Assembly (NCBI GenBank): GCA_965222935.1
Contig: CBDCVA010000002.1
Span: 930,001 to 994,000 of the forward strand
Source of the DNA: CBDCVA01 sp965222935 [NCBI: Candidatus Latescibacterota bacterium]
Lineage (GTDB): Bacteria > Latescibacterota > CBDCVA01
Length of the DNA stretch: 64,000 bases
Reading direction: 5' to 3'
A program made the position numbers and the translations under genes. The notes beneath the pieces were generated by a model. That model was not told the DNA's origin. It saw only the letters and a list, made by a program, of their open reading frames with translations, and did not search any database. Of the stretch, positions 51,001 to 59,012 are shown one piece after another. Numbering within the stretch: position 1 is the stretch's first letter; the number at the start of each line of letters is the position of its first letter.

Positions 51001-52059
51001 TCAGTCCTGCGCCAGAGCTTCGAGGTCGTGCCCCAGACTCCGGGCCGTCTCGGCGATCTGGCGCCACGTCTCGTCGTCGACCTGGACGCCCTCGCGCTCG
51101 CGCACCCGGCGGTTGCGGGCTTCGAACTCGCCGGGGACGAGGATCTCGTCGAAGCCGGGGGCCTTGCGGCTCGACTTGATGTAGTCGATCAGCGCATCTA
51201 CGTCGGCGACGAACGCCTCCAGAGGCCGAAGTGCATCGATGCGGACAGCCATCATGAAGACGCCGTTACAGCCGTACCGCCAGGGCTCGGTTTCGACCTG
51301 CGAAGTGCCGGCGAGGGCCCCCGCCATCACCTCGACCATGAAGCCCATGCCAAAGCCCTTATGTCCAACGCCGCCACCGAAAGGCAAGAGCGCACCGCCA
51401 TCATAGTAGGCGCCCGGATCGGTCGTCGGGTTGCCCTCCTTGTCGATCACCCAGCCCTCAGGGATGGGCTTACCCAGGTTGCGATAGACCCTGAGCTTAC
51501 CCTCTGCCGCGGCGCTCGTGGCCACGTCGAGAACGAGCGGAAAACCCACCCCCGTAGGAACAGCATAGGCGATGGGGTTGGTACCAAGCCGCCTGTCGAT
51601 GCCGCCCCAAGGCACCACCTGCTCGATCACGTTGTGGCCGTTCGCGGCACACATGCCCAGCATACCGCCGGCTGCAGCCCGCTCCGTGTAGTAGCCCAGC
51701 CGCCCAATGTGGCCGGCTTTCCGAAGTCCTACGGATGCCGTACCGTGCCGCTGAGCCTTTTCTAGCAGACACTCCAACGCGCGCGTCGCCTGCACCTGAC
51801 CCATTCCCCAGCCACCGTCATAAACCGCAGTGGTCTCGCTCTCGGCAACGATCTCAAAGGACGCCCCAGGGACATAGATCCCGTCGCGAATCCTCTGAAC
51901 GTAGTCAGGCACGCGCCGGATGCCGTGCGAATCGTGGCCAACGAGGTTGGCGTCAGCTAGGTGCTGTGCGACGATGGCAGCCTCGTCATCCGGCACGCCC
52001 GCGGCGACGAAAAGCGTTTCACTTATGTGGTTGAGAACCCTAGCAGACAGGACCGGCAT
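51001..52059 (-). CDS. Ldh/MDH2-family oxidoreductase (copy 1)
   Basis: 352 residues. Matches the malate/L-lactate dehydrogenase family 2: HDSHGIRRVPDYVQRIRDG near residue 45 (the conserved DSHG), then HIGRLGYYTERAA, GGIDRRLGTNPIAYAVPTG and LDVATSAAAEGK, and GAYYDGGALLPFGGGVGHKG. These are NAD(P)-dependent reducers of 2-keto acids such as sulfolactate, ureidoglycolate or 2,3-diketo-gulonate in other bacteria. ATG has ggagg eight bases upstream. A close paralogue lies at 52379-53434. Confidence 0.88.
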   Translation of the reverse strand: MPVLSARVLNHISETLFVAAGVPDDEAAIVAQHLADANLVGHDSHGIRRVPDYVQRIRDGIYVPGASFEIVAESETTAVYDGGWGMGQVQATRALECLLEKAQRHGTASVGLRKAGHIGRLGYYTERAAAGGMLGMCAANGHNVIEQVVPWGGIDRRLGTNPIAYAVPTGVGFPLVLDVATSAAAEGKLRVYRNLGKPIPEGWVIDKEGNPTTDPGAYYDGGALLPFGGGVGHKGFGMGFMVEVMAGALAGTSQVETEPWRYGCNGVFMMAVRIDALRPLEAFVADVDALIDYIKSSRKAPGFDEILVPGEFEARNRRVREREGVQVDDETWRQIAETARSLGHDLEALAQD

Positions 52060-52213
52060 GGCTTCATCCTCCAGGTCAAAAAATCGGTGGCACAAGATAG
52101 GCCGTCAGCGAGCAACGCGAAGGAGTGATCTTCTCTTGGAGCGTCCGAAACCAGGTTCTTCTGATCCATCCCTCAGCAAGCGTAGGATGGCCTGTGCGAC
52201 CCCACCCCCCGAC

Positions 52214-52315
52214 CCCCTCCCCCGCAAGCAGGGAGGGGAAGAAAAAAGAACCCCTCTCCTCCAGCCCCCGGCTTGCGGAGAGAGGAACACTTTCGACCCT
52301 TCGACAAGCTCAGGA
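52214..52315. repeat. intergenic repeat-like element between the Ldh paralogues
   Basis: Two successive hairpins followed by a conserved-looking tag. CCCCTCCC (52214-52221) pairs with GGGAGGGG (52231-52238); CCCCTCTCC (52251-52259) pairs with GGAGAGAGG (52277-52285) with one mismatch. Then CCCTTCGACAAGCTCAGGA (52297-52315), a tag I recall from dispersed intergenic repeats in several uncultured and Chloroflexi-type genomes. The rest of the 319-base spacer is featureless. Only one copy is visible in this window. Confidence 0.45.
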
Positions 52316-52378
52316 TGGCGATGGGTACGGGCTCGTCAAGTATGCCCCTGAACCGGCGAGCGGCCTATCAGACACAGC

Positions 52379-53434
52379 CTAGCTTTGGGCGTGCGCTTCG
52401 GCATCCACACCCAAGCCTTCGGCCGCCTCGACGATCTGGCTCCACGTGCCGTCGTCGAAGAGGACGCCGTCCTGCTCGCGGGCCCGGCGTGTGCGAGCCT
52501 CGAACTCGCCGGGAACGAGGATCTCTTTGAAGCCGGGAGCGAGACGGCTGGACTTGACGTGGTCGATCAAAGCGTCCACCTCGGCGATGAATTCTTCGAG
52601 GGGTCTAAGCGCCTCGATGTGGATGGCCATCATAAAAACGCCGTTACAGGCATAATGCCAGGGCTCCGTCTCGGCCGCTTGCCACGATCCTCCGAGTCCC
52701 GATGCCAGCACCTCCACCATGACGGATAGGCCGTAGCCCTTGTGCCCGGCGACCTCACCGAAGGGCAGGATGGCACCGCCCTCATAGTAGTCGTTGGGGT
52801 CGGTGGTGGGATTGCCGTCTTTATCGATGATCCAACCTTCGGGGACGGATGACCCCTGGTTGTGGTGAAGCTTGACCTTCCCCTGCGCGACGACGCTGGT
52901 GGCGGCATCGTAGACCATCACAAAGCCTTTACCCGTGGGCACACCGTAAGCGATAGGGTTGGTACCAAGCCGCTTATCGATCCCGCCCCAGGGCGCCACC
53001 TCCTCGACCGACCCGCTGACGAGGCAAACGCCGAGCATTCCGGCGGCAGCGGCCCGTTCCACGTAATCGCCCAGCCGCCCGATGTGGCCCGTCCTGCGAA
53101 GCCCCGCCGATGCGAAGCCCTGCTGGGCGGCCAACTCCAAAAGCCGCTCGAGAGCGCGCCCCGCTTGCACCTGACCCATGCCCCAGCCGCCGTCGTAGAG
53201 CCCCGTCGTTTCGCTCTCACTGACGACCTCGAAGGGCGCGCCGGGGACGAACATACCTTCAGATATGAACCTGACGTAGCCGGGCAATAGCGAGAGGCCG
53301 TGAGAATCGTGGCCGACGAGGTTCGCACCGGCCAAGTGGCGCGCGACGATGGCAGCCTCATCATCGGGCACGCCCGCAGCGACAAGAACGGTCGCGCCGA
53401 GGCGATCAATGGCCCCAGCGGTAAGGATCGGCAT
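52379..53434 (-). CDS. Ldh/MDH2-family oxidoreductase (copy 2)
   Basis: 351 residues, same family as 51001-52059. DSHGLSLLPGYVRFISEGMF, HIGRLGDYVERAA, GGIDKRLGTNPIAYGVPTG and NDYYEGGAILPFGEVAGHKG run in register with the other copy; by eye the two share around 60 percent of residues. The start has aggagga. Divergence of residues around the DSHG loop and the C-terminus suggests different substrates. A probable repeat-bearing spacer lies between the copies. It is divergent from the MocA-like gene. Confidence 0.88.
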   Translation of the reverse strand: MPILTAGAIDRLGATVLVAAGVPDDEAAIVARHLAGANLVGHDSHGLSLLPGYVRFISEGMFVPGAPFEVVSESETTGLYDGGWGMGQVQAGRALERLLELAAQQGFASAGLRRTGHIGRLGDYVERAAAAGMLGVCLVSGSVEEVAPWGGIDKRLGTNPIAYGVPTGKGFVMVYDAATSVVAQGKVKLHHNQGSSVPEGWIIDKDGNPTTDPNDYYEGGAILPFGEVAGHKGYGLSVMVEVLASGLGGSWQAAETEPWHYACNGVFMMAIHIEALRPLEEFIAEVDALIDHVKSSRLAPGFKEILVPGEFEARTRRAREQDGVLFDDGTWSQIVEAAEGLGVDAEAHAQS

Positions 53435-53544
53435 GGCTGGATCCTCCTAGTGTGTAGCACAATATAGGATGCCAGCGCCGGGAGACGCAAAGCAGCCTGG
53501 CCGCTCGCTTGACGCTCTTTCCGAGCACGGGTATCTTGGACTTG

Positions 53545-54183
53545 ATGGAGCCATGGAGCCACCGCGATACTGACTTCACCGACGTCTGGGCCATCGTGCT
53601 GGCGGCGGGGCGTTCGACCCGGATGGAGGCGTTCAAGCAGTTGCTCCCTTTCGGCGGGCGGACGGTCGTCGAGGCGGCCGTCTGGAGCCTAGTGAGGGCG
53701 GGCGTCGGGGTCGAGCGCGTCATTGTGGTCGTTGGGCATCGGGCCGAGGAGGTGGCGCGGGTCGTGCAGCCGCTGGGTGCGAGGATCGCGACGAACCGCG
53801 AGCACGACCGCGGGATGCTTTCGTCCGTTCAGACAGGCCTGGCTTCGGTGCCGGAGGGAGCACGAGCGGTCCTGATCGCCCTGGGGGACCAGCCCTTCGG
53901 AGAACCGGAGGTCGCGCGGGCTGTGGTGCGGTCGTGGCGGAACTCCGGTCGGGGGCTGATCGTCCCCTCGCACGACGGGCGGCGAGGGCATCCGCTTTTG
54001 ATCGATCTGAAATACAGGGATGCGGTAGCGAAGCTCTCGCCCGATGTGGGCCTGCGAGAGATTTTGTTGGAACATCCTGACGACCTTCAACATGTGGTGG
54101 TGGAAGTTGACAGCATCGCGCGCGACATGGACACGCGCGCCGATTACGAGCGCGAGGTGGCGCGCCTCAAAGGGGAACGATAG
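53545..54183 (+). CDS. MocA-like molybdenum cofactor nucleotidyltransferase
   Basis: 212 residues from ATG 53545; a longer start at 53509 is possible. LAAGRSTRMEAFKQLLPFGG is the NTP-binding loop, then VVVGHRAEEVARV, ALGDQPFGEPEVA and DGRRGHPLLIDLKY. It matches MocA/MobA-type transferases that add CMP or GMP to molybdopterin. The next gene, XdhC-like, starts directly at the stop (54184). These serve molybdenum hydroxylases of the CO dehydrogenase or xanthine dehydrogenase type. Confidence 0.85.
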   Translation: MEPWSHRDTDFTDVWAIVLAAGRSTRMEAFKQLLPFGGRTVVEAAVWSLVRAGVGVERVIVVVGHRAEEVARVVQPLGARIATNREHDRGMLSSVQTGLASVPEGARAVLIALGDQPFGEPEVARAVVRSWRNSGRGLIVPSHDGRRGHPLLIDLKYRDAVAKLSPDVGLREILLEHPDDLQHVVVEVDSIARDMDTRADYEREVARLKGER

Positions 54184-55296
54184 ATGGAAGACGTTTGGCG
54201 ATCCGTGCAGGAGGTACTGAAGGAGAACGAGCGCGCCGCCCTGGCGACCCTGGTTCAGAAAAAGGGCTCGGCCCCGATGGCGGGAGACGCCAAGATCCTG
54301 GTGAAGGAGGACGGGAGCGCTGTCGGCACCATCGGAGGCGGCTGCCTGGAGGCGTCCGTCTGGGCGGAGGCAGGGGATGTGATCGAGACGGGCGTCCCAA
54401 AGCTCCTGAGCTTCGAACTGACGGAGAAGGAAGCGGCCGAATCGGGCCTGATCTGCGGCGGGCAGGCGGTCATTCTAGTCGAGGCGGCCTGGCCCGAGCC
54501 GGACCTGGAGCTCTACGCGGCGCTCAGAGACCTGCGCGATCGCGAAGGCCGCGGGGTGGTGTGTACGCTGCTTCCGCCCGAAGACGCCCCCGATACCCCC
54601 AAGGGCAAGCTGTTGGTCGTCGAAGGCGGCAGGGTGCCCAAGGATTACGGTACGATGCTCGAGCCGGAGCGGAGCGATGTGATCGAGCGCTGCGCGGACG
54701 TTCTCGGCGACGAGGAGCAGAGCATCATTCGCCTCTCGACCGGCCGGGAGCTGTTGTTCGAACCCATCGGTCCCAGACCGACAATCTACCTATTCGGCGG
54801 GGGCCACGTCTGCCTGGCCGCCGCGCAGGCGGCGTCCATCTGCGGGTTCAGGATCATCGTGGTGGACGACCGGGAGCAGTTCGCGAACTCCGACCGTTTC
54901 CCGATGGCGGAGCGGTGCGTCGTCGGGGATTTTCGGGATGTCTTCGATCAGCTCGACATCGATGAATACAGCTACATCGTGAGCTCGACGCGCGGCCACC
55001 AGTTCGACGAGGTGGTGGTCGAGGGGGCGGTGAAAACCCAAGCGGCGTACATTGGGATGATTGGCTCGAAGGGGAAGGTCGCCGCGACCTGGCGCAACCT
55101 GGAAGCGAGAGGCGTACCGCGCGAGAAGCTGGAGAGGGTGTACGCGCCCATCGGGCTTGAGATCGAGGCGGACACGCCGCAGGAGATCGGCATCGCCATC
55201 GTCGCCGAGATCATCAAGGTGCGTCGGACCGCGATGAAAGCCAAAGCGGCACGCCGCATGGCCGAGCGAAGGGAGAAAGCGCCCGCAGCGGCCTGA
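54184..55296 (+). CDS. XdhC/CoxI-family maturation factor
   Basis: 370 residues. N-terminal XdhC domain with RAALATLVQKKGSAP, VGTIGGGCLEASV and CGGQAVILVE; C-terminal Rossmann domain with IYLFGGGHVCLAAAQAASIC, IIVVDDREQFAN, YIVSSTRGHQFDE and AAYIGMIGSKGKVAATW. XdhC binds molybdopterin cofactor and helps sulfurate and insert it. ATG touches the previous stop, so the pair is coupled. C-terminal basic tail (KAKAARRMAERREKAP) may be unstructured. Confidence 0.87.
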   Translation: MEDVWRSVQEVLKENERAALATLVQKKGSAPMAGDAKILVKEDGSAVGTIGGGCLEASVWAEAGDVIETGVPKLLSFELTEKEAAESGLICGGQAVILVEAAWPEPDLELYAALRDLRDREGRGVVCTLLPPEDAPDTPKGKLLVVEGGRVPKDYGTMLEPERSDVIERCADVLGDEEQSIIRLSTGRELLFEPIGPRPTIYLFGGGHVCLAAAQAASICGFRIIVVDDREQFANSDRFPMAERCVVGDFRDVFDQLDIDEYSYIVSSTRGHQFDEVVVEGAVKTQAAYIGMIGSKGKVAATWRNLEARGVPREKLERVYAPIGLEIEADTPQEIGIAIVAEIIKVRRTAMKAKAARRMAERREKAPAAA

Positions 55297-55421
55297 GCAC
55301 GGACCCTGCGTCAAGTTTCTCGTCCAGCCTCAGACGCAAGCGTTGTCTCCCTTCGTTGAGGGGCGGCACCCGCTATTCTGCTGCGCTTGGCCTGGGGACA
55401 TCCCACGCACGGAGACAAGCG

Positions 55422-56189
55422 ATGGACACTGTCACCGCCGAGCGCCTGGCCTATACGGAGTACACCTACCTGGTCGATCCCGCGTATGTGCGACAGACCG
55501 CGTTCGGCCCCTTCTACCACCACCCGGATTTCCCCACCCGACACGATGCGAACCAACTGTTCAAGTGTCGCTGCGGCAAGGATGACGCCGATGACCTGCT
55601 TGAACATCTGGAGGAGCTGTACGCACCCACAGGTCTCCCTTTTCGGAAGATCTCGGGGCATGATCGGACGACCTTCGAGACACTGCGCGGTCCTCTGACC
55701 CAGCGAGGTTGGAAGTTATCTGTCACGTGGATGATGGTCTTTGACAGAAGTCCTGAAAGACCTATCAATCCGGACATCGAAATTCGAGCGTTTGACGCTA
55801 CCCAACCGAGCCTACCGGACATCGACCGACTTCGCACGCTGGAAGACGGGTCCGTGACATCGGGACATCGCTTCCATCGTTCGCAGGATGCGCGCGTCGG
55901 CGGGGAGTGGCTCGTGGGATACCTCGACGGGGAGCCTGTATCCTCGACGGGCTGGTACGTCGTCGGGGGCGTGGCGAGGTTCCGTCGCGTGATGACGATG
56001 CCCGAGGTGCAGGGACAGGACGCGGCAACGACACTGATCCGCTACGTACAGGAGCACCCGATCGTGCGCGAGCAGGATGCACTCACAATCCACTGCGGTG
56101 AGGACGGACCGGTGCGTCTGTACGAGCAGCTCGGTTTCACGAAGCGCGCAAAGATGTTCGAATTCCTGAAACTCCTCGAGTCGGGTTGA
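55422..56189 (+). CDS. GNAT-family acetyltransferase
   Basis: 255 residues. The C-terminal part has the GNAT acetyl-CoA-binding strand-turn pattern ARFRRVMTMPEVQGQDAATT and LIRYVQEHP, then YEQLGFTKRAK. The N-terminus (residues 1-140) is an odd extension with PFYHHPDF, FKCRCGKDDADDLLEH and PFRKISGHDRTTFETL, perhaps a second degenerate GNAT half. Target unknown; similar proteins acetylate small amines or ribosomal proteins. Weak ribosome binding site (acggaga). The next ORF overlaps its stop. Confidence 0.65.
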   Translation: MDTVTAERLAYTEYTYLVDPAYVRQTAFGPFYHHPDFPTRHDANQLFKCRCGKDDADDLLEHLEELYAPTGLPFRKISGHDRTTFETLRGPLTQRGWKLSVTWMMVFDRSPERPINPDIEIRAFDATQPSLPDIDRLRTLEDGSVTSGHRFHRSQDARVGGEWLVGYLDGEPVSSTGWYVVGGVARFRRVMTMPEVQGQDAATTLIRYVQEHPIVREQDALTIHCGEDGPVRLYEQLGFTKRAKMFEFLKLLESG

Positions 56190-56227
56190 AGCCGACGACC
56201 CACCTTCGCGGTTGGCGCATCGATCAC

Positions 56228-56530
56228 ATGCGCGTTCCGACCCCACTGTTCCCGGTAATCGCCCTCGCGGCCACAGTGCCCATCGTCTTGGCGACAGATC
56301 TCACGTACCGGATCACGGCGGAGCGTGTTTACGTCGACATCGCTGCCGGTGTTACCCATGACGTGGCCTCTATGACGGCCGCACAACTCGCCCAATGGAT
56401 CACGTCCCCACTGATCGCCGACGAGGCGCGGCTCGACGAATTCACAAAGGCGACCTTCGGCGGGCTGGGCGAGGTGATCATCGTTGACCGGCGGAGCGGA
56501 CGGCTGTTCCTTGGGGACAACGTGACCTAG
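56228..56530 (+). CDS. small hypothetical protein with one signal-like helix
   Basis: 100 residues from ATG 56228; a TTG at 56186 overlapping the acetyltransferase stop would add 14. N-terminal hydrophobic helix (FPVIALAATVPIVLATD) then a polar domain: RVYVDIAAGVTHDVASMTAA, WITSPLIADEARLDEF, FGGLGEVIIVDRRSGRLFLG. No family recognised. It ends 144 bases before the MntA start. Confidence 0.45.
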   Translation: MRVPTPLFPVIALAATVPIVLATDLTYRITAERVYVDIAAGVTHDVASMTAAQLAQWITSPLIADEARLDEFTKATFGGLGEVIIVDRRSGRLFLGDNVT

Positions 56531-56673
56531 CCCAGCGCGGGCCGGCCCGCGTGCGGCGACTGAGGAGGCTCGCGAGGCTAATCGCCGTGCAGGCGTCGGA
56601 ACGACTCATGCCGATCACATCCTGGGACCCAGGAGATTACCCGCACGCTCACTGGCGGGGCGGCAGGGCGGTG

Positions 56674-57132
56674 ATGTGGCTCTCTGACGAGGAGTTGGAG
56701 TCGATACGGGAGGCGCTCCGCGCACACAAGGATGTGCTGTTCGCCTATCTGTTCGGGTCGTGGGCCAGACGGACGGCCATGCAAGCAAGTGACATCGACC
56801 TGGCCGTTTACTTCCGTGATGAACTGACACCAAGCGAACGCTTCGACCTCCGTCTGAACCTCATGGACGGCGTCTCGCCGCCCGCGCCACCGCGCGAGTG
56901 GGATGTCGTCGCGCTCAATGACGTGTCGGTGACGTTCGCCTACGAGATTCTGGAACGCGGGGAGCCGCTGGTGACCAAAGATCGAGCGGCGCTCGTTGAC
57001 TTTCGTTTCCGCACGTACCGTGATTACTATGATGGAGCGTATCACCGCAGGCTGATTGAGGATGCCCGAAACCGACGTATCGAGGACGGCGGCTTTGCCG
57101 ATCTCCCGGCGCTCCGTGAACGCCCGGGTTGA
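56674..57132 (+). CDS. mntA: MntA-type minimal nucleotidyltransferase antitoxin
   Basis: 152 residues. The polymerase beta-type motif FGSWARRTAMQASDIDLAVY has Gly28-Ser29 and Asp40/Asp42, the metal-binding set of minimal nucleotidyltransferases (GSx10DxD). In type VII toxin-antitoxin systems such proteins add AMP to the HepT toxin on a tyrosine and silence it. Start: ATG 56674 after a GTG, with a weak purine stretch. It is followed by an overlapping HepT-like ORF with RX4HXY, the signature of the pair. Confidence 0.82.
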   Translation: MWLSDEELESIREALRAHKDVLFAYLFGSWARRTAMQASDIDLAVYFRDELTPSERFDLRLNLMDGVSPPAPPREWDVVALNDVSVTFAYEILERGEPLVTKDRAALVDFRFRTYRDYYDGAYHRRLIEDARNRRIEDGGFADLPALRERPG

Positions 57133-57538
57133 GCGGATCGAGACTGAACTGGGGCGATTGCCCGACCCGCGCCAGGTCAGCCGCGAAACCTACCACAGCG
57201 ACGACCGGATGAAGGCGCTGGCTGAGCGAGGTTGGCAGATCTGCGCCCAGGCGGCACTGGATATCGCGTTCCACATCATAGCGGAGTTGGGGCTACCCAG
57301 TCCCGGAGACAACAAGCGGGCTTTCTTAAGGCTGGCCGAAGCAGGTGTGTTGCCCCGAGTCTTCGCTGAGGGCTTCCAGCATGTCGGTGGTCTGCGGAAC
57401 GTGCTGGTGCACCTCTATCTTGAGGTCGACGACGACCGGATGTACGATTTGCTTGCCAGCGAGCCCGATCCATTCCGGGCGTTCGTCTACCACATCCGCC
57501 GCTTCATGGATAACCATCCCGAACTGACGGGGCCTTAG
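57062..57538 (+). CDS. hepT: HepT-like toxin
   Basis: 158 residues, all helical. The RX4HXY motif is exact: RNVLVHLY (about residue 118-125). HepT proteins are HEPN ribonucleases that cut RNA when free; the MntA partner AMPylates the Tyr. Start uncertain: ATG 57062 gives 71 bases of overlap with mntA, GTG 57116 gives 17 and cuts off the odd N-terminus TDVSRTAALPISRRS. Length without the extension is near the family size (about 140). Confidence 0.8.
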   Translation: MPETDVSRTAALPISRRSVNARVERIETELGRLPDPRQVSRETYHSDDRMKALAERGWQICAQAALDIAFHIIAELGLPSPGDNKRAFLRLAEAGVLPRVFAEGFQHVGGLRNVLVHLYLEVDDDRMYDLLASEPDPFRAFVYHIRRFMDNHPELTGP

Positions 57539-57552
57539 ACGAGGAGGCCGCC

Positions 57553-58980
57553 ACGGCCCGCCCGCCACCCGCCCGCGTGGTCATCATCGTCTGGGATGGC
57601 TTCCGGCCGGACTTTCTGACGCCGGGGCTGACGCGGACGTTGCTTAGCCAGGCCGAGCGCGGCGTCCGTTGCACTAACGCCCGCGCCGAATACCCGACCG
57701 AGACGCGCGTCGAAGCCGCTTCCTACGCCTCCGGCTCGCACCCGGGTACGCACGGGGTGATGGGCAACGCCCTGTATATCCCCGGGGTCTACCCCGATAA
57801 GGCCGCGAACACGGGTGACCCCGCCGACCTCGCGCGCATTGAGGCCGCCACCGAAGGGCATCTTTTCAGTGTCCCCACAGCGGGAGAGGTTCTTGCCGAG
57901 CAAGGGGGGATGCTGGCGGTCGTCAGCGCGGCCTCGAGCGGCTCGTGCCTGCTCCAGAACCACAAGATCGACGCGCCCATGATCAACTGGGGCGTCTTCC
58001 GGCCGAAAGAGCTCGAAGAGCGCACGCTAGAGCGGATCGGCCCGCCGCCACAGGAGGACAAACCCGATGCCGGCCGATGCAACTGGGCGGTGGAAGCACT
58101 CACCCGGGTCGTCTGGCCGGACTACCAGCCCCAGGTCACGAGCCTCTGGCTCTCCGATCCCGACAAGACCCAGCACATCCACGGCTTGGGATCACAACTC
58201 TCGCGGCGGGCCATTCACCAGAACGATGAGCGGCTGGGGCAAGTCCTCGGCGCGCTGGACGATCTCGGCTGGACGGCCTCGACCAACGTCATCGTCTGCT
58301 CCGATCACGGCTTCTCGACCGCGAAAGGTCGGGAGCGCATGTCGGACCTGCTCGGGCACGAAGGCCTCTACGATCCCGAAGGCGCGCCGACCGATGTCGT
58401 GCTCGCCGGAAGCGGCATCTACGTCAACCGCGGGGGGCGAGAGAAAGTGGGAGCCATCGTGGAAGTTCTGCGCGCGCAGGAGTGGATGGGACCGATCTTC
58501 GTGAAGTCCAAGGAGGACCTTCAGGACGGGCTGCTCCTGTGCGAGCAGGCCTTCGTCACTCACCCCCGGACGGCGGAGATCATCTGGTCTCCGGGATGGG
58601 ACGACGGGCTCAATGAAGAAGGGGTCCGGGGCCGCGTCCGCCAGCGAAACGTCGCGGCCCACGGAACCCTGAGTCCGTTCGACATCCGCAATTTCCTGGC
58701 GGCGTGGGGTCCCGCCTTCAAGCAGGGAGTGACCAGCGATGTGCCCTGCGGGATCATCGACGTGATGCCCACCGCACTCCACCTCTTGGGCATCGAGGCA
58801 CCAAAGGTGTGGGATGGCCGCGTCCTTGAGGAGCTCTTGCGCGAGGGGCCCGACCCCACCGACGTTCAATGGGCCCGGGAGGCGGTCATCTCCGAGCGCG
58901 GTGCGGACGGCCGACAGCAGGGCATCCACATCAACCGGCTGGGGCCGCACCGGTATCTGGAGCGCGGCTGGGCCTCGTAG
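57553..58980 (+). CDS. alkaline phosphatase-superfamily phosphodiesterase, possible ACG start
   Basis: 475 residues if the start is ACG at 57553: GAGGAGG ends five bases upstream and the frame continues ARPPPARVVIIVWDGF. GTG at 57577 is the first standard start but has no ribosome binding site and removes the first part of the beta-strand VVIIVWDGFRPDFL. Motifs: WDGFRPDF (Asp), YPTETRVEAASYASG (nucleophile Thr), DPDKTQHIHG, CSDHGFS (Asp-His). These are two-zinc nucleotide pyrophosphatase/phosphodiesterase features, cleaving phosphodiesters or phosphonates. No signal peptide seen. It lies 14 bases after hepT. Confidence 0.8.
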   Translation, partial: TARPPPARVVIIVWDGFRPDFLTPGLTRTLLSQAERGVRCTNARAEYPTETRVEAASYASGSHPGTHGVMGNALYIPGVYPDKAANTGDPADLARIEAATEGHLFSVPTAGEVLAEQGGMLAVVSAASSGSCLLQNHKIDAPMINWGVFRPKELEERTLERIGPPPQEDKPDAGRCNWAVEALTRVVWPDYQPQVTSLWLSDPDKTQHIHGLGSQLSRRAIHQNDERLGQVLGALDDLGWTASTNVIVCSDHGFSTAKGRERMSDLLGHEGLYDPEGAPTDVVLAGSGIYVNRGGREKVGAIVEVLRAQEWMGPIFVKSKEDLQDGLLLCEQAFVTHPRTAEIIWSPGWDDGLNEEGVRGRVRQRNVAAHGTLSPFDIRNFLAAWGPAFKQGVTSDVPCGIIDVMPTALHLLGIEAPKVWDGRVLEELLREGPDPTDVQWAREAVISERGADGRQQGIHINRLGPHRYLERGWAS

Positions 58981-59012
58981 TCCACGCTACCTCTCCGCAA
59001 CGAGACCTCAGT

